In this document: one piece after another, positions 24,989 through 33,128 of the stretch | Numbering within the stretch: position 1 is the first letter of the stretch | Layout: every line of letters begins with the position of its first letter | Made by a program: the position numbers and the translations under genes | Assembly (NCBI RefSeq): GCF_023276435.1 | Contig: NZ_JALLPO010000023.1 | Coordinates: forward strand, 62,001 to 126,000 | Origin: Sphaerisporangium perillae | GTDB lineage: Bacteria; Actinomycetota; Actinomycetes; Streptosporangiales; Streptosporangiaceae | Reading direction: 5' to 3' | DNA: 64,000 bases | Notes under the pieces: generated by a model | Database searches by the model: none | What the model saw: the letters and a program-made list of their open reading frames with translations, nothing else | What the model was told of the DNA's origin: nothing

Positions 24989-27760
24989 TTACTTCTCCGG
25001 CGGGGTGAACTGCGCGATCACGCCCAGGTTGCCCGGGAGCGGCGCGACCAGCTTGATCTGCACGCCGAGCTGCTTGCCCTCGTCGCCGGGGTTACCGGAG
25101 CCGAGGGTGAAGCCGTTGATCGTCTCGCCGTACAGGTCGGTGGCCGGGCTGCCGTCGGCGTTGACCACCCGCACGGAGTACGGCTGGTCGCCCTTGGAGG
25201 GGACGACCACCGAGCCGTCACGGAAGCGGTAGAAGAGCCCGGTCTCGCGGCTCTCCAGACCCGGGTACCACGTCTTGGCGTCGGTGAAGGTCTTCACCCC
25301 CGCCTGCGGCGCGAACTGCGTGCAGTACTCGGTGAACGGCTCGCCCTCGAGGCACTCCTTGAAGGGGTACGTCTTGATGAAGCCGAACGCCGCGTTGGAC
25401 GACTGCGGGCGCGAGGGGATGTTCTTCAGCGTGCCCGGGTCCAGCTCGGCCGCCTTGCCGGTGCGGCGCAGCGGGTCGAAGTGGGAGTCGACCAGGAGCA
25501 ACTGGCCCTTGGCGCCCGCCGACGGCAGCGACCAGACGTTGGACGCGGCGTTGTTGTAGCCGAGCGAGGTGTCGCGCAGCCAGACGAGCATGCCCGGAGC
25601 GTTGTAGGGGACCTTCTCCACCTTCCAGGCGTTGTCGTGGCTCCAGGTGGTGTCGTAGGTGTAGCTCAGGCCCTTGTCGAACCCGTCCAGGTTGCGCCAC
25701 TCGGCCAGGTAGTACTGCGCGCTCTGGAGGCTGCCACTGTGCTGCGTCCAGCCGGCGCCCTTGGTGTCGGTGAAGGTGCCGGCGGTGGCGGTCCAGCCGT
25801 TGGCGCCGGACTCCACGTCGTCGCTCCACACGGTGGTGCCGCCGCTGGTGACCGAGAGGTCGTCGACGAACCAGCCGCGCTCGTTGGCGGCGGCGTCGGT
25901 GGCGTACCGCAGGCGCAGCTTGACGTCCTTGCCCGCGAACGGCGCGAGATCGGCGTAGTAGTGCTGCCAGCCGCCGGAGTCGCCGGTCAGGCCGTACTTC
26001 TTGTTGCCGTAGTCGCGCAGGCGCTTGTTGGGGTCGGGGTAGTCGTCGCCGGTGGAGACCAGCGCGCCGTCCTCGCCGTAGACCTTCTGCTCGGCCCAGG
26101 TCGTGCCGCCGTCGGTGGAGACCTCGACGAAGCCGTAGTCCCAGTCCTGCTCGATGGTGAAGTCGTTCCAGAACCAGAACCTGCCGTCGGTTCCGGCCGG
26201 GACGGAGATGTCGCGGGTGATCCGCGTGTCGGCCCAGTCCTGGTCGTTGCTCGACCACCACACCTTGGCCCCGCTGTGCGGGGTGGTGAGCGTGACGGAC
26301 TTGTCGGGCAGGTTGATCCGGACGCCGTCCTCGGTGAGCTTGGGCGTGCGCGAGGCCTGGCCGACGGTCACGAGCTTGGTGCCGTCACCGGGGTTGATGA
26401 CCTTCGGGTTCGCCCAGCCGAGCACCCACTTGTCCCACAGGCCCATGTGGATCGGCATCGACTGGAAGATCGGCCCGGAGTGGGAGCCGGTCGACATCAG
26501 GTCCCAGAACTCCACGTCGCTGTCACCGGCGCCGGTGGCGTCGTACAGGTCGGGCAGGCCGAGGTCGTGGCCGTACTCGTGGGCGAACACGCCGACGCCG
26601 GAGTCCTCCGGCTGCACGATGTAGTTGGAGATCTTGACGCTGGTGCCGGGGACGGTGTAGCCGCCGGCGATCGCGCTGGAGTGGGCCCAGATGGCGAAGG
26701 TGCCCTGCGCGCCGCCGCCGCCGGACTTGTCCTCGCCCGCGTGGACGAGCACCAGGTGGTCCACCACGCCGTCGGGCTCGTTGTAGTTGCCGTCGCCGTC
26801 GGCGTCGCCGGTGTCCTCCTGGTCGTAGTCGGCCCAGGGGAAGCTCGGGTTCTGCTTGACCAGCTCGTTCACCGCGTCGATGCCGAGCTGCGACGCGCCG
26901 CGCGGGTTGTCCGGGTGGCCGGAGGTGTCCTGCACGGCGGCGTGGCAGGCGCCCGCGCCGTACCAGGCCTCGGAGTGCGGGACCTTGAGCCAGCCGATCG
27001 CCTCACCGGTGACGGTGTAGGCGCCCTTGGACATCTCCTCGTACATGTTCTTCATGGTGTAGCCGGAGATGTCGATGCCCGGCTTGCCGTCGCGCGGGTC
27101 CTTCAGGTCCGTGCGGACCCGCTTGGTGATGCCCTTGGTGGAGTAGAGCATGTCGTTGTAGTGGGCGTTGTTGAAATCCGCCACCCACATGGAGTTGTTG
27201 TCCTTACCGCCGCCGGCCGCGAGGGCGGGGTTCGGGATGGTGTTGTGCAGCGGGCCGTTGATCTTGGTGCCGGGAGGCTCCGTGATGCAGTCGTCCGCGT
27301 CGTCGATGGTCTTGGGGTGGCTGAAGCCCGAGAAGTCGTCGTTCGCGTTCTCGTTGAACTCGACCAGCAGCGTGAGCAGTTTCGCCTTCTGCGTGGTCGT
27401 GGCCTTCTTGTACAGGAACTCGTAGGGGTTCTTGCCGGTGCGGACGGCCGTGCGCTCATGCTTGGTGAGCTCGCGGGCGGCGACCGGGTTGCCCAGGGAG
27501 AACTTGTGGTCGAACTCCTCGGGGGTGGGCGCGGTGCCGTGCCGCTTGGCCGCCCCGGTGTCCACCTTCTCCGCGGCCTTCGAGGCCGTGTCGCTCTGCA
27601 CCCTCGGAGGCGCGTAGTTGATGTAGTAGTCGCTCGCGCTGGGCTGGTACCTGGCGACCGTGGTGTCCCCCGGTGCCGCGGCACCTGTGACCGCGAGGCC
27701 CGCCGCCGCCAGCCCAAGGACCGGCAGTACCGCGGCGAGACGCCTGACTCTGCGTGACAA
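24989..27760 (-). CDS. Secreted M6-family metalloprotease, immune inhibitor A type
   Basis: 923 residues from a TTG at 27758-27760, 7 nt after GGAGGA; earlier in-frame ATGs would put hairpin DNA into the protein. A signal peptide (SRRVRRLAAVLPVLGLAAAGL to about residue 28) is followed by a propeptide, the zinc motif HEYGHDLGLPDLY with WDLMSTGSHSG, and a C-terminal MAM/jelly-roll-like region (GWFVDDLSVTSGGTTVW, SDDVESGANGW). Asp-rich DADGDGNYNEPDG may bind calcium. An extracellular endopeptidase for protein scavenging or developmental proteolysis. Large for its neighbourhood and monocistronic, with a strong terminator. Confidence 0.93.
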   Translation of the reverse strand: MSRRVRRLAAVLPVLGLAAAGLAVTGAAAPGDTTVARYQPSASDYYINYAPPRVQSDTASKAAEKVDTGAAKRHGTAPTPEEFDHKFSLGNPVAARELTKHERTAVRTGKNPYEFLYKKATTTQKAKLLTLLVEFNENANDDFSGFSHPKTIDDADDCITEPPGTKINGPLHNTIPNPALAAGGGKDNNSMWVADFNNAHYNDMLYSTKGITKRVRTDLKDPRDGKPGIDISGYTMKNMYEEMSKGAYTVTGEAIGWLKVPHSEAWYGAGACHAAVQDTSGHPDNPRGASQLGIDAVNELVKQNPSFPWADYDQEDTGDADGDGNYNEPDGVVDHLVLVHAGEDKSGGGGAQGTFAIWAHSSAIAGGYTVPGTSVKISNYIVQPEDSGVGVFAHEYGHDLGLPDLYDATGAGDSDVEFWDLMSTGSHSGPIFQSMPIHMGLWDKWVLGWANPKVINPGDGTKLVTVGQASRTPKLTEDGVRINLPDKSVTLTTPHSGAKVWWSSNDQDWADTRITRDISVPAGTDGRFWFWNDFTIEQDWDYGFVEVSTDGGTTWAEQKVYGEDGALVSTGDDYPDPNKRLRDYGNKKYGLTGDSGGWQHYYADLAPFAGKDVKLRLRYATDAAANERGWFVDDLSVTSGGTTVWSDDVESGANGWTATAGTFTDTKGAGWTQHSGSLQSAQYYLAEWRNLDGFDKGLSYTYDTTWSHDNAWKVEKVPYNAPGMLVWLRDTSLGYNNAASNVWSLPSAGAKGQLLLVDSHFDPLRRTGKAAELDPGTLKNIPSRPQSSNAAFGFIKTYPFKECLEGEPFTEYCTQFAPQAGVKTFTDAKTWYPGLESRETGLFYRFRDGSVVVPSKGDQPYSVRVVNADGSPATDLYGETINGFTLGSGNPGDEGKQLGVQIKLVAPLPGNLGVIAQFTPPEK

Positions 27761-27777
27761 CAGGGTTTCCTCCTCCG

Positions 27778-27812
27778 CCCGGAGTGTCCGGGCTCGGCCC
27801 GGGGTCTCCGGG
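27778..27812 (-). promoter_or_regulatory. Nested hairpin in the M6 protease leader
   Basis: Outer arms CCCGGAG/CTCCGGG (27778-27784, 27806-27812) enclose inner arms CCGGGC/GCCCGG (27788-27793, 27797-27802). The structure ends one base before the GGAGGA ribosome site. It could stabilise the mRNA or modulate initiation. Confidence 0.45.
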
Positions 27813-28071
27813 CACACGTCAAGGCGCGCCGGGATGGACACGCCAGCCGTGGAGATCTGTGGCGTTTACCAATGGAACGCCCCAGAATCGGCAAAGCGGA
27901 CGTTAGACGAAAAGGTAAAGGAGTAGTAAAGCCGACAGAGGATGTTGCGAAATCGTCATCCTCGACGGTCCAGCCGCCATGGGCTTTCCAGCCCGCACTA
28001 CCGCCGGCCGCGGAATGTGATGCCCGATTCATGCCCTTTCGTGGTGAATTCGGATTCCGGCGGCCAGAACG
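27813..28071. other. Divergent intergenic region, M6 protease / GlcD-type oxidase
   Basis: Relatively AT-rich for the window around 27840-27960, so it probably holds the protease promoter on the minus strand. I cannot fix the hexamers. An open plus-strand frame from 27872 is not conserved-looking and is attributed to chance. Confidence 0.4.
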
Positions 28072-28087
28072 TACAGTCACAGGCGTG
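28072..28087 (+). promoter_or_regulatory. Leaderless-type -10 element of the GlcD-type gene
   Basis: TACAGT at 28072-28077 ends 7 nt before the GTG start, so transcription would begin at the start codon. The bases CACAGGC between them nearly match CCAGGC at the other TACAGT element (8909). Confidence 0.5.
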
Positions 28088-29443
28088 AACCCCGTTGACG
28101 CCCTCATCGACGCGCTGCCCGCCGGAAGGGTTCTGACCGATCCGGACGTGGCGGGCTCCTACGCCCGCGACCAGACGTTCCTCCAACCCGGCAAGCCGCT
28201 GTGCGCCGTGGCGGCGCGGACGCGCGACGACGTGGTGGCCACGATGCGCTGGGCCTCCGAGCACCGCGTCCCGGTGGTCCCGCGCGGAGCGGGCACGGGG
28301 CTCGCCGGCGGAGCCGTCGCGGTCGAGGGCTGCGTGATGCTCTCGCTCGCGCGCATGACCGCGATCCGCGAGCTGTCCCCCGCCGACGAGATCGCCGTCG
28401 TCGAGCCCGGAGTCATCACGGCCGACCTCGACCGCGCCGCCCGGGAGCACGGCCTGATGTACGCCCCGGACCCCTCCTCCTACGAGATCTCCACCATCGG
28501 CGGCAACCTCGCCACCAACGCGGGCGGGCTGCGCTGCGTGAAGTACGGCGTCACCCGCGACTCCACGCTGGGCCTTGAGGTCGTGCTCGCCGACGGCAGG
28601 ATCCTCGGCACCGGCCGCCGCACCATGAAGGGCGTGACCGGGTACGACCTCACCGGGCTCTTCGTCGGCTCGGAGGGCACGCTCGGAGTCATCACCGCGG
28701 CGACCCTGCGGCTGCGCCGGGCGCCCGCCGTGCCGCCGGTCACCATCGCCGCCGAGTTCCCCTCGCCGCGCGCGGCCGGGGACGCCGTCGCCGCGATCGT
28801 CGCCGCCGGATGCCGGCCCCTGCTGCTGGAGCTGATGGACCGCGGCACCCTGGAGGCGATCGACGCCTGGAAGAACATCGGCCTGGACCCCGGCGTGCGG
28901 GCCATGCTCCTCGCCCAGTCGGACGGGCGGTTGCCCGGCGACGCCGAGGAGATGGCCCGGCTCTGCGAGGCGAACGGCGCGAGCTTCGTCGCGGTGCCGG
29001 CGACTCCGGAGGAGACCGACGAGCTGATCGGCCTGCGCCGGCTGGCCTACAACGCCCAGGAGCGGCTGGGCGCGTGCCTGGTGGAGGACGTCTGCGTCCC
29101 CCGGTCGGTGCTGCCCGACATGATCACCATGATCGAGCGGGCCGCCGCCCGGCACGACGCCAAGATCTGCACGGTCGCGCACGCCGGGGACGGCAACCTG
29201 CACCCGGTCTTCATCTTCGACCGCGGGCTCCCCGAGCCGCCGGCGAACGTCTGGGCCGCCGCGGACGAGGTCTTCCGCGCGGCGCTCGACCTCGGGGGGA
29301 CGCTGACCGGCGAGCACGGCGTCGGCCTGCTCAAGCGCCGCTGGCTCGCCCTGGAGAGCGGCCCGGTGGTGACCGAGGTGCAGCACGGGATCAAGGCGGT
29401 CTTCGATCCGCTGGGCATCATGAACCCGGGCAAGGCCATCTGA
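28085..29443 (+). CDS. FAD-linked oxidase, glycolate/lactate oxidase GlcD type
   Basis: 452 residues from the GTG at 28085. The PCMH-type FAD-binding domain shows VVPRGAGTGLAGGAVAVEGC, IAVVEPGVITADLDRAAREH, APDPSSYEISTIGGNLATNA, GGLRCVKYGVTRDSTLGLEV and VTGYDLTGLFVGSEGTLGVI. The C-terminal FAD oxidase domain has VEDVCVPRSVLPDMI, VAHAGDGNLHPVF and LTGEHGVGLLKRRWL. It oxidises a 2-hydroxyacid (glycolate, D-lactate or similar). GlcE/GlcF partners are not adjacent, so it may act alone. An upstream extension to 27872 is possible in frame but not protein-like. Confidence 0.93.
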   Translation: MNPVDALIDALPAGRVLTDPDVAGSYARDQTFLQPGKPLCAVAARTRDDVVATMRWASEHRVPVVPRGAGTGLAGGAVAVEGCVMLSLARMTAIRELSPADEIAVVEPGVITADLDRAAREHGLMYAPDPSSYEISTIGGNLATNAGGLRCVKYGVTRDSTLGLEVVLADGRILGTGRRTMKGVTGYDLTGLFVGSEGTLGVITAATLRLRRAPAVPPVTIAAEFPSPRAAGDAVAAIVAAGCRPLLLELMDRGTLEAIDAWKNIGLDPGVRAMLLAQSDGRLPGDAEEMARLCEANGASFVAVPATPEETDELIGLRRLAYNAQERLGACLVEDVCVPRSVLPDMITMIERAAARHDAKICTVAHAGDGNLHPVFIFDRGLPEPPANVWAAADEVFRAALDLGGTLTGEHGVGLLKRRWLALESGPVVTEVQHGIKAVFDPLGIMNPGKAI

Positions 29444-29495
29444 CCCGGCCAGGCGGCGCCATCTCCGCCGATTTGCGCTGATCTCGGCTGATGTG

Positions 29496-29522
29496 CGGGG
29501 CCATCGGTACTTACCGGCCCCG
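29496..29522 (+). terminator. Hairpin after the GlcD-type gene
   Basis: CGGGGCC (29496-29502) and GGCCCCG (29516-29522), a 7-bp perfect stem with a 13-nt loop, 53 bp after the stop codon. Confidence 0.4.
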
Positions 29523-29589
29523 GCACCAGCCGTCCCACTGGTACCGTTCATCACCAAAGTGGGGACGTATAGCGTTATCGGGGGTCGGG

Positions 29590-31368
29590 GTGGCACAGGG
29601 GCTCACGGATGAGGATCCGCGCCGGCTCGGCGCGTTCGAGATCCTCGGCCGGCTGGGAGAGGGCGGCCAGGGGGTCGTCTACCTCGGCCGTTCCGGCACA
29701 GGCGACCCGGTGGCGATCAAGCTGCTGCACGCCCGGCTCTCCGGCGACGCCGACGCGCGCGCCCGCTTCCTGCGCGAGGTCTCGGTCGCGCAGCGGGTCG
29801 CCCGGTTCTGCACCGCCTCGGTGCTCCACGCCGACCTGGCCGGCAACCAGCCCTACATCGTCAGCGAGTACGTCCCCGGGCCTTCGCTGCGCCAGCTCGT
29901 CGACCGGGAGGGACCGCGCCGCGGGGCCGCGCTGGACCGCCTCGCGGTCAGCACCGCCACCGCGCTCGCCGCCATCCACCGGGCCGGCATCCTGCACCGC
30001 GACTTCAAGCCCGCCAACGTGCTGATGGGTCCCGAAGGGCCCGTCGTGATCGACTTCGGCATCGCCCGGGCGCTGGACACGCCGGGGGCCACCGCCACCG
30101 GCGACACCCTCGGCACCCCCTCGTACCTGTCCCCCGAGCAGCTGGCCGGCGCGGCGGTCACCCCGGCGGTCGACGTGTTCGCCTGGGGCGTGACGATCGT
30201 CTTCGCCGCCACCGGCCGTCCGGCCTTCGGCTCGGACTCCATCCCGGCCGTGATCAACCGTATCCTCAACGAGGAACCGGACCTGACCGCCCTCGAGGGT
30301 CAGTTACGCCCCCTCGTCACCGCCTGCCTGGCCAAGGACCCGGCCCAGCGTCCCTCCGCCGAGGACCTGGTGGCCCATCTCATGGGCCGGCCCGCCGCCG
30401 CACCCGCAGCTGCGGGCGCCCCCATACCCGGGCCCGCGGGCGCGCCAGGACCGGGCCCCACCGGCGGCGGCCCCGGGAACGCCGAGGGCACCAGGCTCGG
30501 TGCCCCGGGACATTCCGCGGGCGCCACGCAGGGCACCGCCGGCCGCAAGTCGCGTGGCGGGCGGACGGTCGCCCTGTCGATCGCGGCGGGGCTCGCGGCC
30601 GCGGTCGTGACCGCGGGCACCGTCGTGCTGGCCCAGTCGGGGTCCGGCGGCCCGGCCGCCGGGAAGGTCGCCGCCGGCCAGGAGGCGACCGGCCAGGGCC
30701 CCAGCGAGGACCAGACGGGCACCTGGCCCACCGTGGACGCCACGGCCGGGGAGCCGGCGTCGCCGTCGGAACCCCCGGCCGCGTCGCCGTCCCGCACCGG
30801 GCAGGCCTCCAACAAGGGGAAGACCCAGGCCGGCGACTCCTCCGCGCCGCCGTCCGCCACCCCCCGGCGCTCCACCCCCGCGCCGTCGCGTACCCCGGCG
30901 CCGACGCGCCGGCCCACCCCGAAGGCGACGCCCACCCCCAAGCCGTCGGCCTCGCCGACCAGGAAGCCGACGCCGACCCCGGCGCCGACCCAGAAGCCGA
31001 GCTCCACTCCCAAGCCGACCACCTCCGCCAAGCCGACGCCCAAGCCCAACCCGTACACGGCGGCCGGGGTGTGCGGCTCCGGCTACAAGGCCATCGACTC
31101 CCATTCGCTGGGCGCCGCCACCGTGTACCTGCTCTACAGCGGTGCGGCGGGGAAGAACTGCGTGGTCACGATGTCGAGGTACGTCGTCCCGCAGAAGATC
31201 CGGATGGGCGTGGTGCTGCAGGTCCAGGGCGGCGCCACGGGGAACGACGCGGGCGCCTACACCACCTACGCGGGCCCGGTCCGGCTCGCCGCCAAGCAGG
31301 CGTGCGTCATCTGGGGCGGCACCTACGGCACGGCGACGTGGAAGAGCGGCTGGTCCCACTGCGGATGA
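29590..31368 (+). CDS. Membrane Ser/Thr protein kinase with SapA-like extracellular domain
   Basis: 592 residues from a GTG at 29590. Kinase domain (about 10-275): GRLGEGGQGVVYLGRS P-loop, VAIKLL Lys, ILHRDFKPANVLM catalytic loop (Asp near 136), IDFGIARAL and LGTPSYLSPEQLAG. A Gly/Pro/Ala linker and one membrane helix (ALSIAAGLAAAVVTAGTVVL, about 328-347) follow, then a Thr/Pro/Lys-rich stalk (to about 490). A C-terminal Cys-bearing module (GVCGSGYKAIDSHSLGAATV, AGKNCVVTMSRY, GAYTTYAGPVRLAAKQACVI) resembles spore-associated protein A. So an outside SapA-like sensor or wall-binding domain is joined to an inside kinase of the PknB class. Monocistronic. Confidence 0.92.
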   Translation: MAQGLTDEDPRRLGAFEILGRLGEGGQGVVYLGRSGTGDPVAIKLLHARLSGDADARARFLREVSVAQRVARFCTASVLHADLAGNQPYIVSEYVPGPSLRQLVDREGPRRGAALDRLAVSTATALAAIHRAGILHRDFKPANVLMGPEGPVVIDFGIARALDTPGATATGDTLGTPSYLSPEQLAGAAVTPAVDVFAWGVTIVFAATGRPAFGSDSIPAVINRILNEEPDLTALEGQLRPLVTACLAKDPAQRPSAEDLVAHLMGRPAAAPAAAGAPIPGPAGAPGPGPTGGGPGNAEGTRLGAPGHSAGATQGTAGRKSRGGRTVALSIAAGLAAAVVTAGTVVLAQSGSGGPAAGKVAAGQEATGQGPSEDQTGTWPTVDATAGEPASPSEPPAASPSRTGQASNKGKTQAGDSSAPPSATPRRSTPAPSRTPAPTRRPTPKATPTPKPSASPTRKPTPTPAPTQKPSSTPKPTTSAKPTPKPNPYTAAGVCGSGYKAIDSHSLGAATVYLLYSGAAGKNCVVTMSRYVVPQKIRMGVVLQVQGGATGNDAGAYTTYAGPVRLAAKQACVIWGGTYGTATWKSGWSHCG

Positions 31369-31439
31369 CCCCGCCCGCACGGCGCTCACGGGCCCGCTGA
31401 TCGGGGTCACGGCGGCCGTCGACCTGTGGCCGATCAACC

Positions 31440-31457
31440 CGGCCGCTCGTGCGGCCG
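31440..31457 (+). terminator. Hairpin after the Ser/Thr kinase gene
   Basis: CGGCCGC-TCGT-GCGGCCG, a 7-bp perfect stem with a 4-nt loop, followed within 20 nt by TACGTTTTG. It separates the kinase from the carboxylase operon. Confidence 0.55.
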
Positions 31458-31525
31458 GCCGGTGTACTACGTTTTGCCAGGGCTGATCGCGCCGCCCAGG
31501 GCGGCGATCCCGGAGGAGGTGGCGG

Positions 31526-33124
31526 GTGAGCGTCTTGAGCAGTCGTCTGGACCCCGCGAGCGCCGATTACCAGGCCAGACGCGCGGCCATGCTCGCCAAG
31601 CTGGACGAGCTGTCGGCCGAGCAGGCCAAGGCGGTCGCGGGCGGTGGCCCGAAGTACGTCGAGCGCCACCACCGGCGCGGCAAGCTGTCGGCCAGGGAGC
31701 GGGTGGAGCTGCTGGTCGACCCCGACTCGCCGTTCCTGGAGCTCTCGCCGCTGGCGGCGTGGGGCACCGACTTCCCGGTGGGCGCGAGCGTGGTCACCGG
31801 CATCGGCGTGGTCGAGGGCGTCGAATGCGTGATCATCGCGAGCGACCCGACGGTGCGGGGTGGGGCGTCCAACCCCTGGACGCTGCGCAAGACCTTGCGC
31901 GCGATGGACATCGCGCTGGAGAACCGGCTGCCGCTGATCAACCTGGTGGAGTCGGGGGGCGCGGACCTGCCGACGCAGAAGGAGATCTTCATCCCGGGCG
32001 GCCGGATATTTCGTGATCTGACCCGCCTGTCGGCCGCAGGCATCCCGACCATCGCGCTCGTCTTCGGCAACTCCACGGCCGGAGGCGCGTACGTCCCCGG
32101 CATGAGCGACCACGTGGTCATGGTCAAGGAACGCGCCAAGGTCTTCCTCGGCGGGCCGCCACTGGTCAAGATGGCGACGGGTGAGGAGTCCGACGACGAG
32201 TCGCTGGGCGGCGCCGAGATGCACGCCCGCGTCTCCGGACTCGCCGACCACCTGGCCGCCGACGAGCACGACGCGCTCCGCATCGGCCGCCGCATCGTCA
32301 GGCGCCTCGACCGGCGCAAGCCCGGCGGGCCCCACCCGGGCGGCGTCCGCCCCCCGCTCCGCGACGAGGACGAGTTGCTCGGCATCGTGCCGGAGGATCT
32401 GAAGATCCCCTTCGACCCGCGCGAGGTCATCGTCCGCATCGTCGACGGCAGCGAGTTCGACGAGTTCAAGCCCCTGTACGGCGGGAGCCTGGTCACCGGG
32501 TGGGCCACCCTGCACGGGCACCCGATCGGCATCCTCGCCAACGCCCGCGGCGTGCTGTTCAGCGAGGAGGCGCAGAAGGCGGCCCAGTTCATCCAGCTCG
32601 CCGACCAGTCGCGCACTCCCCTGCTGTTCCTGCAGAACACCACCGGCTACATGGTCGGCAAGGACTACGAGCAGAACGGCATCATCAAGCACGGCGCCAT
32701 GATGATCAACGCCGTGTCCAACTCCACGGTGCCCCACCTCACGGTCGTCATGGGCGCCTCCTACGGAGCCGGGAACTACGGCATGTGCGGGCGGGCGTAC
32801 GACCCGCGCTTCCTGTTCTCCTGGCCGAGCGCCAAGTCCGCGGTCATGGGGCCGGCCCAGCTCGCCGGGGTGCTGTCCATCGTCGCGCGCGCCGCCGCCG
32901 AGGCGCGCGGCCAGGCGTACGACGAGGAGGCCGACGCGGCCATGCGGCAGATGGTCGAGGCCCAGATCGAGGCTGAGTCGCTGCCCTTCTTCCTGTCCGG
33001 GCGGCTGTACGACGACGGGGTCATCGACCCGCGCGACACCCGCACCGTCCTCGGGCTCTGCCTGTCCGCCATCGGCAACGCCCCCGCCCCTGCCCGAGCC
33101 GGTTTCGGCGTCTTCCGGATGTGA
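31526..33124 (+). CDS. Acyl-CoA carboxylase carboxyltransferase (beta) subunit
   Basis: 532 residues from a GTG with GGAGG upstream. Carboxyltransferase features: LSARERVELLVDPDSPFLEL, GASVVTGIGVVEGVECVII, DPTVRGGASNPWTLRKTLRA, NLVESGGADLPTQKEIF, GNSTAGGAYVPGMSDHVVMV, FLGGPPLVKMATGEESDDES and the C-terminal lobe FLQNTTGYMVGKDYEQNGII, MGASYGAGNYGMCGRAYDPR. The ASNPWT...ESGGADLP pattern and the catalytic partners suggest methylcrotonyl-CoA or a related branched acyl-CoA (inference). First of three genes; 4 bp to the biotin carboxylase. Confidence 0.93.
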   Translation: MSVLSSRLDPASADYQARRAAMLAKLDELSAEQAKAVAGGGPKYVERHHRRGKLSARERVELLVDPDSPFLELSPLAAWGTDFPVGASVVTGIGVVEGVECVIIASDPTVRGGASNPWTLRKTLRAMDIALENRLPLINLVESGGADLPTQKEIFIPGGRIFRDLTRLSAAGIPTIALVFGNSTAGGAYVPGMSDHVVMVKERAKVFLGGPPLVKMATGEESDDESLGGAEMHARVSGLADHLAADEHDALRIGRRIVRRLDRRKPGGPHPGGVRPPLRDEDELLGIVPEDLKIPFDPREVIVRIVDGSEFDEFKPLYGGSLVTGWATLHGHPIGILANARGVLFSEEAQKAAQFIQLADQSRTPLLFLQNTTGYMVGKDYEQNGIIKHGAMMINAVSNSTVPHLTVVMGASYGAGNYGMCGRAYDPRFLFSWPSAKSAVMGPAQLAGVLSIVARAAAEARGQAYDEEADAAMRQMVEAQIEAESLPFFLSGRLYDDGVIDPRDTRTVLGLCLSAIGNAPAPARAGFGVFRM

Positions 33125-33128
33125 GCGC

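Noticed and set aside
24773-27757. 994-codon plus-strand open frame opposite the M6 protease
   Set aside because: Val/Ala/Gly/Arg-rich antisense translation of a clearly real protease gene.
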